NCBI GenBank assembly: GCA_023413605.1
Contig: JAEZPL010000501.1
Coordinates: 1 to 7,473, forward strand
Origin: Pseudomonadota bacterium
GTDB lineage: Bacteria; Pseudomonadota; Alphaproteobacteria; Azospirillales; Azospirillaceae
Direction: 5' to 3'
DNA: 7,473 bases
Every line of letters begins with the position of its first letter. The first letter of the stretch is position 1. The position numbers were made by a program, and so were the translations under genes. This document shows, piece by piece, positions 1 through 7,195 of this stretch. Below the pieces are notes generated by a model. It saw only the letters and a program-made list of their open reading frames with translations. It was not told the origin of the DNA and ran no database searches.

Positions 1-2258
1 CGGTGGAGGTCGCGCACGGTCTCTACAAGGCGCTGGACGAGCTGCGGCGCAACGGCTCCCTGCCCTCCGACGTGGCGCTGGAGGTGGTGCGCGACACCTC
101 GCGCGGCATCACCGGATCGCTCAGCAACGTGCAGCGGACGCTAGTCGAAGGCGGCGTGCTGACCGTTTTCATCGTCATGATCTTCCTCGGTTCCTGGCGC
201 AGCACGGTCATCACCGCGCTGACCCTGCCGGTGGCCGTGATGGGCACCTTCGGCGTGCTGGCCGCCTTCGGCTTCACGCTGAACGTCATGACGCTGATGG
301 CGCTGTCGCTGGCCATCGGCATCCTGATCGACGACGCCATCGTGGTGCGCGAGAACATCATGCGCCACCTGGGCAAGGGCCAGGGGCACCGGCAGGCGGC
401 GCTGGACGGCACGAAAGAAATCGGGCTGGCGGTTCTGGCCACCACACTGACGATCGTCGCCGTGTTCCTGCCCGTGGCTTTCATGGGCGGCATCATCGGC
501 CGCTTTTTTCTTCAGTTCGGCATCACCGTGTCGGCCGCGGTGCTGATTTCCCTGTTCGTGTCCTTCACGCTGGATCCCATGCTGTCCAGCCTGTGGTACG
601 ACCCGGCCGCCCACGGGCGGCATGGGCGCGGCGTGTTCGGGCGCTTCGCCGAAGGGTTCGAGCGCGCCTTCAACGGCGTGGCCCGGCTTTACGGGCGGAT
701 GCTGGGCTGGGCTCTGCGCCGGCGCTGGCTGGTCCTGCTGGCGGCGCTGGCGATCTTCGTCGGCAGCTTCTTCCTGGTGCCGCGCATCGGCGTCGAGTTC
801 GTGCCGGCCGCCGACCTCGGCGAGTCGGTGGTGGACGTGGAAACCCCGGTCGGCTCCTCCCTGGACTACACGGCGGCCAAGATCCGGCAGGCGGAGGCCG
901 CCATCCGGGAGTTTCCGGAGGTTGCCTACACCTACTCCACCGTCAACACGGGCACGTCGGTCGGCAAGAACCGGGGCAGCGTCTACATCCGCCTGAAGTC
1001 GATCGAACAGCGCAAGCGCTCCCCCAACGACCTCGCCCCGGCGATCCGCGAGCGGCTGTCGGCCATCCCAGGCATCAGCGTCGGCATCGGCATCCCCGGC
1101 GTGGGCGGCGTGCAGAAGCAGATCCAGGTGTCCGTCCAGGGCCGCGACATCGCGGAGCTGGATCGCATCTCCCATCAGGTCACCGCCGCCATGAACCGCA
1201 TTCCGGGCTTCGTGGACGTGGACAGCAGCCTGAAGGCCGCCAAGCCCACCCTTTCCGTCCGGTTGGAGCGGGAGTTGGCGAGCGATCTGGGCGTCGGCAC
1301 GGCGCAGGTGGCCAACACGCTGCGGCCGCTGTTCGCGGGCGACACCGTGTCCACCTGGAAGGCGCCGGACGGCGAGACCTACGATGTGCTGGTCCGCCTG
1401 CCGGAAGGCGACCGGGTCGGCCGCGCCGACCTGGACCGCATCTACCTGACCGGCTCCAACGACGCGAACGGCGCGCCGCGCATGGTGCCCCTGTCGCAGG
1501 TCAGCCAAGTCAGCACCACGCTCGGCGCCTCGCAGATCAACCGCCGCGACCTGTCGCGCGAGGTGAACGTGCAGGCCAACGTCCAGGGGCGCCCGGCCGG
1601 CGACGCCGGCAAGGAGCTTCAGGCCGCCCTGGCCGAGATCAAGCTGCCGCCCGGCTACCGCATCGTGTTCGGCGGCTCCACCAAGGACATCGCGGAGACG
1701 ACGGGATACGCCGCGCAGGCGCTTTTGCTGGCGATCATCCTGATCTACCTGATCCTGGCGTCGCAGTTCGGCAGCTTCCTCCAGCCCGTCGCCATCATGG
1801 CGTCACTGCCGCTGTCGCTGGTCGGTGTGTTCCTGGGCCTGCTGGTGGCGGGGTCCACCCTGAACATCTTCAGCGCCATCGGCTTCATCATGCTGATGGG
1901 TCTGGTGACCAAGAACGCGATCCTACTGGTGGACTTCGCCAACCAGGCCCGCGCCCGCGGCATGGAGTTGCGCGAGGCGGTGGTGGAGGCCGGGGTCATC
2001 CGCCTGCGCCCCATCGTCATGACCACCATGGCGATGATCTTCGGCATGATCCCGCTGGCGCTTGGCATCGGCGAGGGCGCGCAACAGCGGGCTCCCATGG
2101 CCCACGCGGTGATCGGCGGCCTGATCAGCTCCACCCTGCTGACCCTGCTGGTGGTGCCGGTGATCCTGACCTACCTCGACGCCGTTTCCCGGCGTTTCAA
2201 GCGCTGGTTCAACCGCAAGGATCCAGACGCTGTGGCGCACGGCGCGGCGGCGGAGTAA
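1..2258 (+). CDS. RND multidrug efflux pump permease, HAE1 type (5'-truncated by window edge)
   Basis: Inner-membrane proton/drug antiporter subunit; by family it works as a trimer with a periplasmic adaptor and an outer-membrane channel. The frame is open from the edge (first full codon at base 3) to TAA at 2256-2258, giving 751 residues. By comparison with AcrB about 300 N-terminal residues are missing, so the true start is outside the window and the GTG at base 3 is only an internal Val codon. Numbering from base 3: hydrophobic helices span about 50-190, with the TM4 proton-relay pair Asp110-Asp111 in LIDDAIVVREN. The second periplasmic loop runs about 262-565. The second helix bundle spans about 568-728 and contains the conserved TM10 lysine Lys637 in VTKNAILLVDF. 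The DD/K set fits drug (HAE) rather than heavy-metal (HME) pumps. The C-terminal tail is short and basic. The substrate cannot be read from sequence. No frameshift is seen. Confidence 0.95.
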   Translation, partial: VEVAHGLYKALDELRRNGSLPSDVALEVVRDTSRGITGSLSNVQRTLVEGGVLTVFIVMIFLGSWRSTVITALTLPVAVMGTFGVLAAFGFTLNVMTLMALSLAIGILIDDAIVVRENIMRHLGKGQGHRQAALDGTKEIGLAVLATTLTIVAVFLPVAFMGGIIGRFFLQFGITVSAAVLISLFVSFTLDPMLSSLWYDPAAHGRHGRGVFGRFAEGFERAFNGVARLYGRMLGWALRRRWLVLLAALAIFVGSFFLVPRIGVEFVPAADLGESVVDVETPVGSSLDYTAAKIRQAEAAIREFPEVAYTYSTVNTGTSVGKNRGSVYIRLKSIEQRKRSPNDLAPAIRERLSAIPGISVGIGIPGVGGVQKQIQVSVQGRDIAELDRISHQVTAAMNRIPGFVDVDSSLKAAKPTLSVRLERELASDLGVGTAQVANTLRPLFAGDTVSTWKAPDGETYDVLVRLPEGDRVGRADLDRIYLTGSNDANGAPRMVPLSQVSQVSTTLGASQINRRDLSREVNVQANVQGRPAGDAGKELQAALAEIKLPPGYRIVFGGSTKDIAETTGYAAQALLLAIILIYLILASQFGSFLQPVAIMASLPLSLVGVFLGLLVAGSTLNIFSAIGFIMLMGLVTKNAILLVDFANQARARGMELREAVVEAGVIRLRPIVMTTMAMIFGMIPLALGIGEGAQQRAPMAHAVIGGLISSTLLTLLVVPVILTYLDAVSRRFKRWFNRKDPDAVAHGAAAE

Positions 2259-2270
2259 TCCCCTCTCCCA

Positions 2271-2291
2271 CCCGCCCCAGCTGGGGGCGGG
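2271..2291 (+). terminator. GC-rich stem-loop after the first pump gene
   Basis: An 8-bp perfect stem (CCCGCCCC at 2271-2278 with GGGGCGGG at 2284-2291) and a 5-base loop begin 12 bases after the pump's stop codon. The position suits a transcription end or an RNA-stabilising 3' hairpin. No T-run follows on the + strand, so it is not a canonical intrinsic terminator. Confidence 0.4.
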
Positions 2292-2316
2292 ACCGGGGGA
2301 CGTCGGGCTCCGTGCT

Positions 2317-2334
2317 CCAGGACCAGGACCAGGA
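2317..2334. repeat. Short tandem repeat, three perfect CCAGGA units
   Basis: Three head-to-tail copies of CCAGGA (2317-2322, 2323-2328, 2329-2334) followed by a partial CC. It lies in non-coding sequence between the first pump's hairpin and the LysR remnant. It may be simple slippage; no function is evident. Confidence 0.7.
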
Positions 2335-2361
2335 CCGCGCCGAGCGCGAGCAGGCCCAGGA

Positions 2362-2574
2362 GAAGGGCTGGCCGACGCCGGGGTGGTGGCCGACCATGCG
2401 GACCTGTCGGGGCTGGAGGCCTTCCCGTTCCGCACCGACCGGCTGGTGGTGGTGATGCCCCGCGGGCACGCCCTGGCCAACCGCCGCAGCATCGCGTTGC
2501 GCGAGGTGATGGGGCACGAGTGCGTCGGGCTGGGTGCAGCCAACGCGCTTCAGCAGCACATCAACCAGCACGCG
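2362..2574 (+). pseudogene. Remnant of a LysR-family transcriptional regulator (part of effector-binding domain)
   Basis: Reading the frame of base 2362 gives about 71 residues that resemble the middle of a LysR-type effector-binding domain. They begin EGLADAGVVADHADLSGLEA, followed by a segment around FPFRTDRLVVVMPRGHALA and then GHECVGLGAANALQQHI. In intact family members this stretch lies roughly at residues 150-220 of about 300. The N-terminal winged helix-turn-helix and the front of the effector domain are absent; upstream the frame becomes Gly-Pro repeats from the CCAGGA array. After about base 2574 the similarity stops and the frame ends at TGA 2623-2625, so the last ~80 residues are also missing. 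No start codon with a convincing ribosome site is seen. I infer a decayed gene with no DNA-binding function. The short continuation in the +1 frame at about 2579-2623 could be a frameshifted, internally deleted piece of the same gene, but that is weak. Confidence 0.7.
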
Positions 2575-2623
2575 ACCGGATGGACGCCCTGCCGCTGCAC
2601 GCGCGGCAAATGGTGGAGCATCT

Positions 2624-2657
2624 GATACGGACGGCGCCTGAAGGCGTCGTCCGTATC
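2624..2657. repeat. Palindrome 1: 15-bp stem-loop
   Basis: GATACGGACGGCGCC (2624-2638) pairs with GGCGTCGTCCGTATC (2643-2657) across the loop TGAA. All 15 positions pair, one as G-T. No T-run follows on the + strand. The left arm begins at the second base of the TGA that closes the LysR-remnant frame. It directly abuts the next palindrome, which suggests a composite REP-like element rather than a simple terminator. Confidence 0.75.
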
Positions 2658-2718
2658 CCCCGCGTCATACCCAAGGCGTTTGATGGGAGCCAGCAAACGC
2701 CTTCGGGATGCCGCGGGG
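2658..2718. repeat. Palindrome 2: 61-base imperfect inverted repeat
   Basis: The arms pair in blocks: CCCCGCG (2658-2664) with CGCGGGG (2712-2718); CAT (2666-2668) with ATG (2708-2710); CCC (2670-2672) with GGG (2705-2707); and AAGGCGTTTG (2673-2682) with CAAACGCCTT (2694-2703). That is 23 pairs, interrupted only by one mismatch and two single-base bulges, around an 11-base loop. It starts at the base after palindrome 1 ends. No coding sequence is evident across it. Confidence 0.75.
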
Positions 2719-2748
2719 CGGCGAGGTGGTCGCGTAACCTCTGGGATG

Positions 2749-2870
2749 TTCACCACCAAGACACCAAGGCACCAAGGAGCCACGAAAAGAATCGCTCCGG
2801 CCTGAATGCGGCCGGAGCGGGCGAAAAGACAGGGGAAGGCCCCTTTGTGTCTTGGTGCCTTGGTGGTGAA
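2749..2870. repeat. Imperfect inverted repeat of CACCAAGR units enclosing hairpins
   Basis: The left arm (2749-2772) and the reverse complement of the right arm (2847-2870) agree at 22 of 24 positions; both differences are G/A swaps within the octamer units. The left side carries three tandem 8-mers, CACCAAGA, CACCAAGG, CACCAAGG (2754-2777). The right side carries two on the opposite strand (2850-2857 and 2858-2865). Between the arms are a 10-bp hairpin (2793-2819) and a small 5-bp hairpin (AGGGG 2831-2835 with CCCCT 2840-2844). The outer right arm ends 9 bases before the stop codon of the leftward pump gene. I recall CACCAAGR strings in intergenic DNA of unrelated bacteria, but this is unverified here. 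Confidence 0.8.
2782..2819 (-). terminator. Probable intrinsic terminator of the leftward efflux operon
   Basis: On the minus strand a perfect 10-bp stem (CGCTCCGGCC at 2819-2810 with GGCCGGAGCG at 2802-2793) with a 7-base loop is followed at once by ATTCTTTTCG, a T-rich though interrupted tract. It begins about 60 bases past the TAA of the complete pump gene. On the plus strand the hairpin is followed by A-rich sequence, so it should act mainly on leftward transcripts. It sits inside the CACCAAGR inverted repeat, which could add a larger outer stem. Confidence 0.55.
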
Positions 2871-2879
2871 AGTCCTTCC

Positions 2880-5800
2880 TTACTCCGCGCCCGGCACGGG
2901 ATGCGGAGCGTCGGAAGCAACGCCGGGGCGGCGTTTCAGCAGGCCGGACACGAAGTTGCCCAGGTCTTCCATGTAGAGGTAGAGCACCGGCGTGATGTAG
3001 AGCGTCAGGATCTGCGACACGCAAAGGCCGCCGACCACGGCAAGGCCCAGGGGCTGGCGCAGTTCGGCGGCGGCGCCATGGGCGACGGCGATGGGCAGGG
3101 TGCCCATGATGGCCGCCATGGTCGTCATCATGATCGGGCGGAAGCGCAGCAGGCAGGCCTGCTCGATGGCTTCGCGCGGCGACATGCCCTGGTTGCGCTG
3201 CGCGTCCACCGCGAAGTCGATCATCATGATGGCGTTCTTCTTCACGATGCCGATCAGCATCAGGATGCCGATGATCGCGATGACGCTGAGTTCCTGGCCG
3301 AACACCATCAGCGTCGCCAGTGCCCCGATGGCCGCCGACGGCAGGCCCGACAGGATGGTCAGCGGGTGGATGAAGCTTTCGTACAGAACGCCCAGCACCA
3401 CGTAGATCACCAGCACGGCGGCCAGCAGCAGCAGGCCCTGGCCGGCCTGGGCTTCCTCGAACACCTGGGCGGTGCCGGCGAAGGCGGTGGTAATGGTCGG
3501 GGGCAGCGCCATTTCCTGCTCGGCTCTGCGGATGGCATCGACCGCCTCGCCCAGCGAGGCGCCGGGGGCGACGTTGAAGGACAGGGTCACGGCCGGAAGC
3601 TGGCCCTGGTGGTTCACGGTCAGCGGCCCCGCCGTGCGCTGCACGCTGGCGAAGGCGTCCAGCGGCACCAGCTTGCCGGAGCTGGAGCGGACGTAGATGC
3701 GCGACAGGGCGCCGTCGTCCTCCTGGAACTTCGGCTGGAGTTCGATCAGCACCTGATAGTCGTTGCTGGGCGTGTAGATGGTCGACACCTGCCGCTGCCC
3801 GAAGGCGCTGTAGAGCGTCGAGCGCACCTGATCCACGCCGATGCCCAGCGTCGCCGCCTTCTCGCGGTCCACATGCACGTAGGCCTGCGGGCTGTTGAGC
3901 TGGAGGTCGCTGGTCACGTCCTGAAGGATCGGGATGTCGTGCAGGGCGCGTTCCAGACGCTCCGCCCACTGGTACAGCTCCCGAAGCTCCAGGCCCTGGA
4001 TCGTGTACTGGTACAGGCTCTTGGAGGCACGGCCGCCGATGCGCAGGTTCTGCACCGGCTGCATGAAGACCGCCATGCCGGGAATGCCGGCCAGCTCGCG
4101 GCGCAGCTGCTGGATCACCTCGCCGGCGCCGGGGCGCTCGCTGCGCGGCTTCAGCACGATGAACATGCGGCCGGAGTTGATGGAATTGCCGCCGATGGCC
4201 ACGGAGGAGGTCACGTCCTGCACGGCCGGATGCGCCTTGATGATCGCCGCGACCTGCTGCTGCCGCTCCGCCATGGCGGGGAAGGAGATGTCGGGCGCGG
4301 CTTCCGTCGTCACCGAGATCTGGCCGATGTCCTCGGTCGGGAAAAAGCCCTTCGGAATGGCCGCGGCCAGATAGACCGATCCCACCACCGTGCCGATCAT
4401 GACGAGGCCCATGATGGGCTTGTGCTTCAGGGCCAGCCGCAGCGTCGCCCCGTATCCGCGCAGCAGGGCGTCGAAGCCGCCTTCCAGGATGCGGCCGAAC
4501 AGGCCCTCCTTCGCGCCGTGCGGCTCGTGCGTCAGCATGCGGGCGCACATCATCGGCGTCAGCGTCAGCGCCACGAAGGCCGATGCGGCGATGGCCATCG
4601 TCACCACCAGCGCGAATTCGTGGAACACGCGCCCGACCACGCCGCCCATCAGCAGGATGGGGATGAACACCGCCACCAGCGACAGCGTGATGGAGACGAT
4701 GGTGAAGCCGATCTCCCTCGATCCCCGGATCGCGGCGTCGAAGGGGCGCATGCCCTCTTCCACGTAGCGGACGATGTTTTCCATCATCACGATGGCGTCG
4801 TCGACGACGAGGCCGACCGCCAGCGTCAGGGCCATCAGCGAGATGTTGTCGATGGAAAAGCCCATCAGGTGCATGCCGCCGGCCGTCGCGATCAGCGAGA
4901 TCGGCACGGTCAGCGCCGGGATCAGCGTCGCCGACAGGCGGCGCAGGAACAGGAAGATCACCAGCACGACCAGCGCGATGGTCAGGGCCAGCGTGAACTG
5001 AACGTCCTCCACCGCCTCGCGGATCGAGGCGGAGCGGTCGTTCATCACCTCCACCTTGGCGCTGGGCGGAAGCTGGGCGCGGAAGGTCGGCAGCAGGGCC
5101 CTCACCCGGTCCACCACCTCCACGGTGTTGGCGTCGGGCTGGCGCTGCACGGCCATCACGATGGCGCGCGTTCCGTTGTGCCAGCTGGCCGTGCGGATGT
5201 TCTCCACGCTGTCCAGCACGGACGCCACGTCGCCCAGCCGCACCGGCGCGCCGTTGCGCCAGGCCACGATCAGGTCGCGGAAGGCGGCGGCGTTGGGCAG
5301 CTGCGGGTTGGCGGCGAGCACGAGCTGCTGCCGCTCGCCCGACAGCGTGCCGACCGGCGTGTTGGCGTTGGCGGCGGTCAGGGATTTTTGCAGCTCGTCG
5401 ATGCCGATGCCGCGCACGGCCAGCGCGTTGGGGTCCACCTGGACGCGCACCGCGTATTTCTGCGATCCGTAGATCTGCACCTGCGCGATGCCCGGCAGCG
5501 TGCCGACCTTGGGCTGCACCGCCGTTTCGGCGAAATCGTTCAACTGCGACAGCGGCAGCGTCGGCGAACTGAGCGACAGCAGCAGGACCGGCGCGTCGGC
5601 CGGGTTGACCTTGCGGTAGCTGGGCGGGGTCGTCATCTCCGCCGGCAAGCGGCGCTGGGTGCGGGCGATGGCCGCCTGCACGTCCTGCGCGGCGGCGTCG
5701 ATGTCGCGTTCCAGCACGAACTGGATGGTGATGGACGTGTTGCCGAGGCTCGACGTCGAGGTCAGCGTGTCGATGCCGGCGATGGTGGAGAACTCACGTT

Positions 5801-6002
5801 CCAGCGGGCTCGCCACCGATGCGGCCATGGTCTCCGGGCTGGCGCCCGGCAGCGTGGCGGACACGCTGATGACCGGAAAATCCACCCGCGGCAGCGCCGC
5901 GACGGGAAGCTGGCGGTAGGCCGCCAAGCCCCCCAGAACCAGGGCCGCCGTCAGCAGGATGGTCATCACCGGACGGCGGATGCAAAGCTCCGACAGGTTC
6001 AC
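2880..6002 (-). CDS. RND multidrug efflux pump permease, MdtB/MuxB-like, complete
   Basis: A 1040-residue inner-membrane proton-driven exporter, full length for the HAE1 family. The N-terminus MNLSELCIRRPVMTILL is the usual TM1 entry. It is followed by the first periplasmic loop (about 30-335), a helix bundle (about 336-485) with the TM4 pair Asp401-Asp402 in VVDDAIVMMENI, the second periplasmic loop (about 550-850), and a last bundle (about 852-1010) with TM10 Lys921-Lys922, the second aligning with AcrB Lys940. YRKVNPADAP and the surrounding loop resemble the MdtB/MdtC/MuxB group. The start is GTG (6002-6000), supported by GGGAGG at 6014-6009 six bases upstream and by the GTGA overlap with the adaptor stop. 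MdtBC uses two different pump subunits; only one gene is present here, so a homotrimer is the simple inference. Substrates are unknown. Confidence 0.96.
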   Translation of the reverse strand: MNLSELCIRRPVMTILLTAALVLGGLAAYRQLPVAALPRVDFPVISVSATLPGASPETMAASVASPLEREFSTIAGIDTLTSTSSLGNTSITIQFVLERDIDAAAQDVQAAIARTQRRLPAEMTTPPSYRKVNPADAPVLLLSLSSPTLPLSQLNDFAETAVQPKVGTLPGIAQVQIYGSQKYAVRVQVDPNALAVRGIGIDELQKSLTAANANTPVGTLSGERQQLVLAANPQLPNAAAFRDLIVAWRNGAPVRLGDVASVLDSVENIRTASWHNGTRAIVMAVQRQPDANTVEVVDRVRALLPTFRAQLPPSAKVEVMNDRSASIREAVEDVQFTLALTIALVVLVIFLFLRRLSATLIPALTVPISLIATAGGMHLMGFSIDNISLMALTLAVGLVVDDAIVMMENIVRYVEEGMRPFDAAIRGSREIGFTIVSITLSLVAVFIPILLMGGVVGRVFHEFALVVTMAIAASAFVALTLTPMMCARMLTHEPHGAKEGLFGRILEGGFDALLRGYGATLRLALKHKPIMGLVMIGTVVGSVYLAAAIPKGFFPTEDIGQISVTTEAAPDISFPAMAERQQQVAAIIKAHPAVQDVTSSVAIGGNSINSGRMFIVLKPRSERPGAGEVIQQLRRELAGIPGMAVFMQPVQNLRIGGRASKSLYQYTIQGLELRELYQWAERLERALHDIPILQDVTSDLQLNSPQAYVHVDREKAATLGIGVDQVRSTLYSAFGQRQVSTIYTPSNDYQVLIELQPKFQEDDGALSRIYVRSSSGKLVPLDAFASVQRTAGPLTVNHQGQLPAVTLSFNVAPGASLGEAVDAIRRAEQEMALPPTITTAFAGTAQVFEEAQAGQGLLLLAAVLVIYVVLGVLYESFIHPLTILSGLPSAAIGALATLMVFGQELSVIAIIGILMLIGIVKKNAIMMIDFAVDAQRNQGMSPREAIEQACLLRFRPIMMTTMAAIMGTLPIAVAHGAAAELRQPLGLAVVGGLCVSQILTLYITPVLYLYMEDLGNFVSGLLKRRPGVASDAPHPVPGAE

Positions 6003-7195
6003 GACGCGCCTCCCGTCACCGGCGCGGTGGCGCCTTCGCTCTTCTTCCTGCCCTCATCCTTGTCGGGGCCGTGAATGCTGATCTTGGCGCCGGGGAACAG
6101 GCGGGACTGACCGTCCACCACCACCCGCTCGCCGGCCTGCACGCCGTTGGCGATGACCGCAAGGCCGTCCAGGCTGCGCGACACGACCACCGGGCGAACC
6201 TCAACGGTGTCGTCGGCCTTCACGACATAGACGAAACGTCCCTGCTGGCCGGTCTGCACCGATTCATCGGGCAGGGTCAGCGCCTGCGGTTCGACGCGGA
6301 GCGTCAGCACCACGTCCACGAACTGGCCGGGCCACAGCCGGGTGTCGGCGTTGGGGAACTGGCCCTTCACCAGGATGGTGCCGGATTGCTGGTCAACCTG
6401 GCTGTCCACGAAGGTCAGGACGCCTTCCGCCGGGGCGCGGCTGTCGCCGGGGATGCCGGCGGTGACCGGCAGCGTGCCCGTCTCCATCGCCTTGCGGATG
6501 GTCGGCAGGTGGCGTTCCGGCACGTTGAAGGCGACGGTGATCGGCCGCAGCTGGGTCAGGGTGACCAGCGGCGTGGCGTCGGCCGCGCGCACCATGGTGC
6601 CGGGCTTGGCGTTGACGGCGCCGGTGCGGCCGTCCATCGGCGCGGTGATGCGGGTGAAGGAAAGCGACACCTTCGCCGCCTCGATGGCAGCGAGGTCGGC
6701 CTTCACCGTGCCTTCCAGCGCGTCCGCCGTGGCGATGGCGGCGTCCAACTGCTGCCGCGACACGGCGTTGGAGCGCACCAGCTCGGTGTAGCGCTTCACG
6801 TCGCCGCGGGCCTTTTCCAGGTTGGCCTTGTCGCGTTCCAGGTTCGCCTGGGCCTGCCGGAGTTGGGCGTCCAACGCGCGGGCGTCGAGGGAGAACAGCA
6901 GGTCGCCGGCCTTCACCTCCTGCCCTTCGGTGAAATGGACGGTCTCGACCACCGTGTCGACGCGGGCCTTGATGGCGACGGCGGCCAGCGGCTGGACCGA
7001 TCCAATGGTGCTCAGCCGCTCGGGCACGGAGCGGACCTCCACCGGTTTCACCACCACCGGAACCCCGCGCGGCGCAGCGGGTGCCGCGGCCTTGGCCACC
7101 TGCGCTTCGGTCCCCCCGACCTTATGGGTGTACCAATAGCCACCGCCGGAAAGGGCGGCAATCAGCAACGCAGGCAACAGAATGCGTTTCGTCAC
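5999..7195 (-). CDS. RND efflux periplasmic adaptor (membrane fusion protein, MdtA-like)
   Basis: A 398-residue adaptor that would link the downstream pump to an outer-membrane channel. Residues 4-21 form a hydrophobic N-terminal segment after basic MTKR. There is no cysteine for lipid attachment, so it is probably a membrane anchor or ordinary signal peptide. Lipoyl-like halves lie at about 72-104 (KARVDTVVETVHFTEGQEV region) and 181-213 (TRITAPMDGRTGAV region). They flank an Ala/Leu/Gln-rich alpha-helical hairpin at about 105-175. Beta-barrel and membrane-proximal domains follow (about 217-372), and residues 376-398 form a charged, Gly-rich tail. The start is GTG at 7195-7193, with GGGAG at 7206-7202 six bases upstream. 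It overlaps the TetR stop by GTGA, and its own TGA (6001-5999) overlaps the pump's GTG. The family assignment is firm; MdtA-like is by resemblance. Confidence 0.95.
   Translation of the reverse strand: MTKRILLPALLIAALSGGGYWYTHKVGGTEAQVAKAAAPAAPRGVPVVVKPVEVRSVPERLSTIGSVQPLAAVAIKARVDTVVETVHFTEGQEVKAGDLLFSLDARALDAQLRQAQANLERDKANLEKARGDVKRYTELVRSNAVSRQQLDAAIATADALEGTVKADLAAIEAAKVSLSFTRITAPMDGRTGAVNAKPGTMVRAADATPLVTLTQLRPITVAFNVPERHLPTIRKAMETGTLPVTAGIPGDSRAPAEGVLTFVDSQVDQQSGTILVKGQFPNADTRLWPGQFVDVVLTLRVEPQALTLPDESVQTGQQGRFVYVVKADDTVEVRPVVVSRSLDGLAVIANGVQAGERVVVDGQSRLFPGAKISIHGPDKDEGRKKSEGATAPVTGGAS
6003..6014 (-). promoter_or_regulatory. Ribosome binding site deciding the pump start
   Basis: GGGAGG (6014-6009), then six bases, then GTG. 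It lies inside the last codons of the adaptor gene and supports the GTG start used for the 1040-residue pump. Confidence 0.7.

Larger units (their letters stand above)
2259..2879. other. Convergent intergenic region between two RND pumps, no intact gene
   Basis: This 621-bp interval separates two pump genes that point toward each other. From left to right it contains the 3' hairpin of the first pump, the CCAGGA triplet repeat, the LysR remnant, about 50 bases I cannot assign (2575-2623), palindromes 1 and 2, about 30 bases with only a weak 5-bp stem (GAGGT 2723-2727 with ACCTC 2737-2741), and the CACCAAGR inverted repeat with the nested terminator. I see no promoter, RNA gene or intact reading frame with coding character. 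Confidence 0.8.

Noticed and set aside
3..5. GTG at base 3 as the start of the first pump
   Set aside because: The protein would begin about 40 residues before TM2 and lack TM1 and the first periplasmic loop. The frame is open to the edge, so the gene is simply cut off.
141..1508. 455-codon open frame on the - strand within the first pump
   Set aside because: Same shadow composition (His, Gln, Asp, Gly-rich), with no ribosome site and no recognisable family. The plus-strand frame is clearly the real protein.
1..2258. Heavy-metal (CzcA/CusA-type) assignment for the first pump
   Set aside because: TM4 carries the DDAIVV arrangement and TM10 the lysine of drug-type HAE1 pumps, not the metal-pump pattern.
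593..2455. 620-codon open frame on the + strand overlapping the first pump
   Set aside because: An Arg/Gly/Pro-rich alternative frame of the pump gene; it runs on into the intergenic region only because GC-rich DNA has few stops.
2575..2623. Short +1-frame peptide (RMDALPLHARQMVEHL) after the LysR remnant
   Set aside because: Possibly a frameshifted LysR piece, but too short and too weakly similar to call.
2723..2741. Small stem GAGGT/ACCTC between the palindromes
   Set aside because: Only five pairs around a 9-base loop, which is expected by chance in this composition.
2520..6074. 1184-codon open frame on the + strand opposite the complete pump gene
   Set aside because: Its translation is rich in His, Arg, Gln, Gly and Asp with no domain or hydrophobic segments, typical of an antisense frame of a GC-rich gene. 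The minus-strand frame is a full RND pump.
7136..7195. Lipoprotein signal on the adaptor
   Set aside because: The N-terminal hydrophobic segment contains no cysteine, so there is no lipobox.
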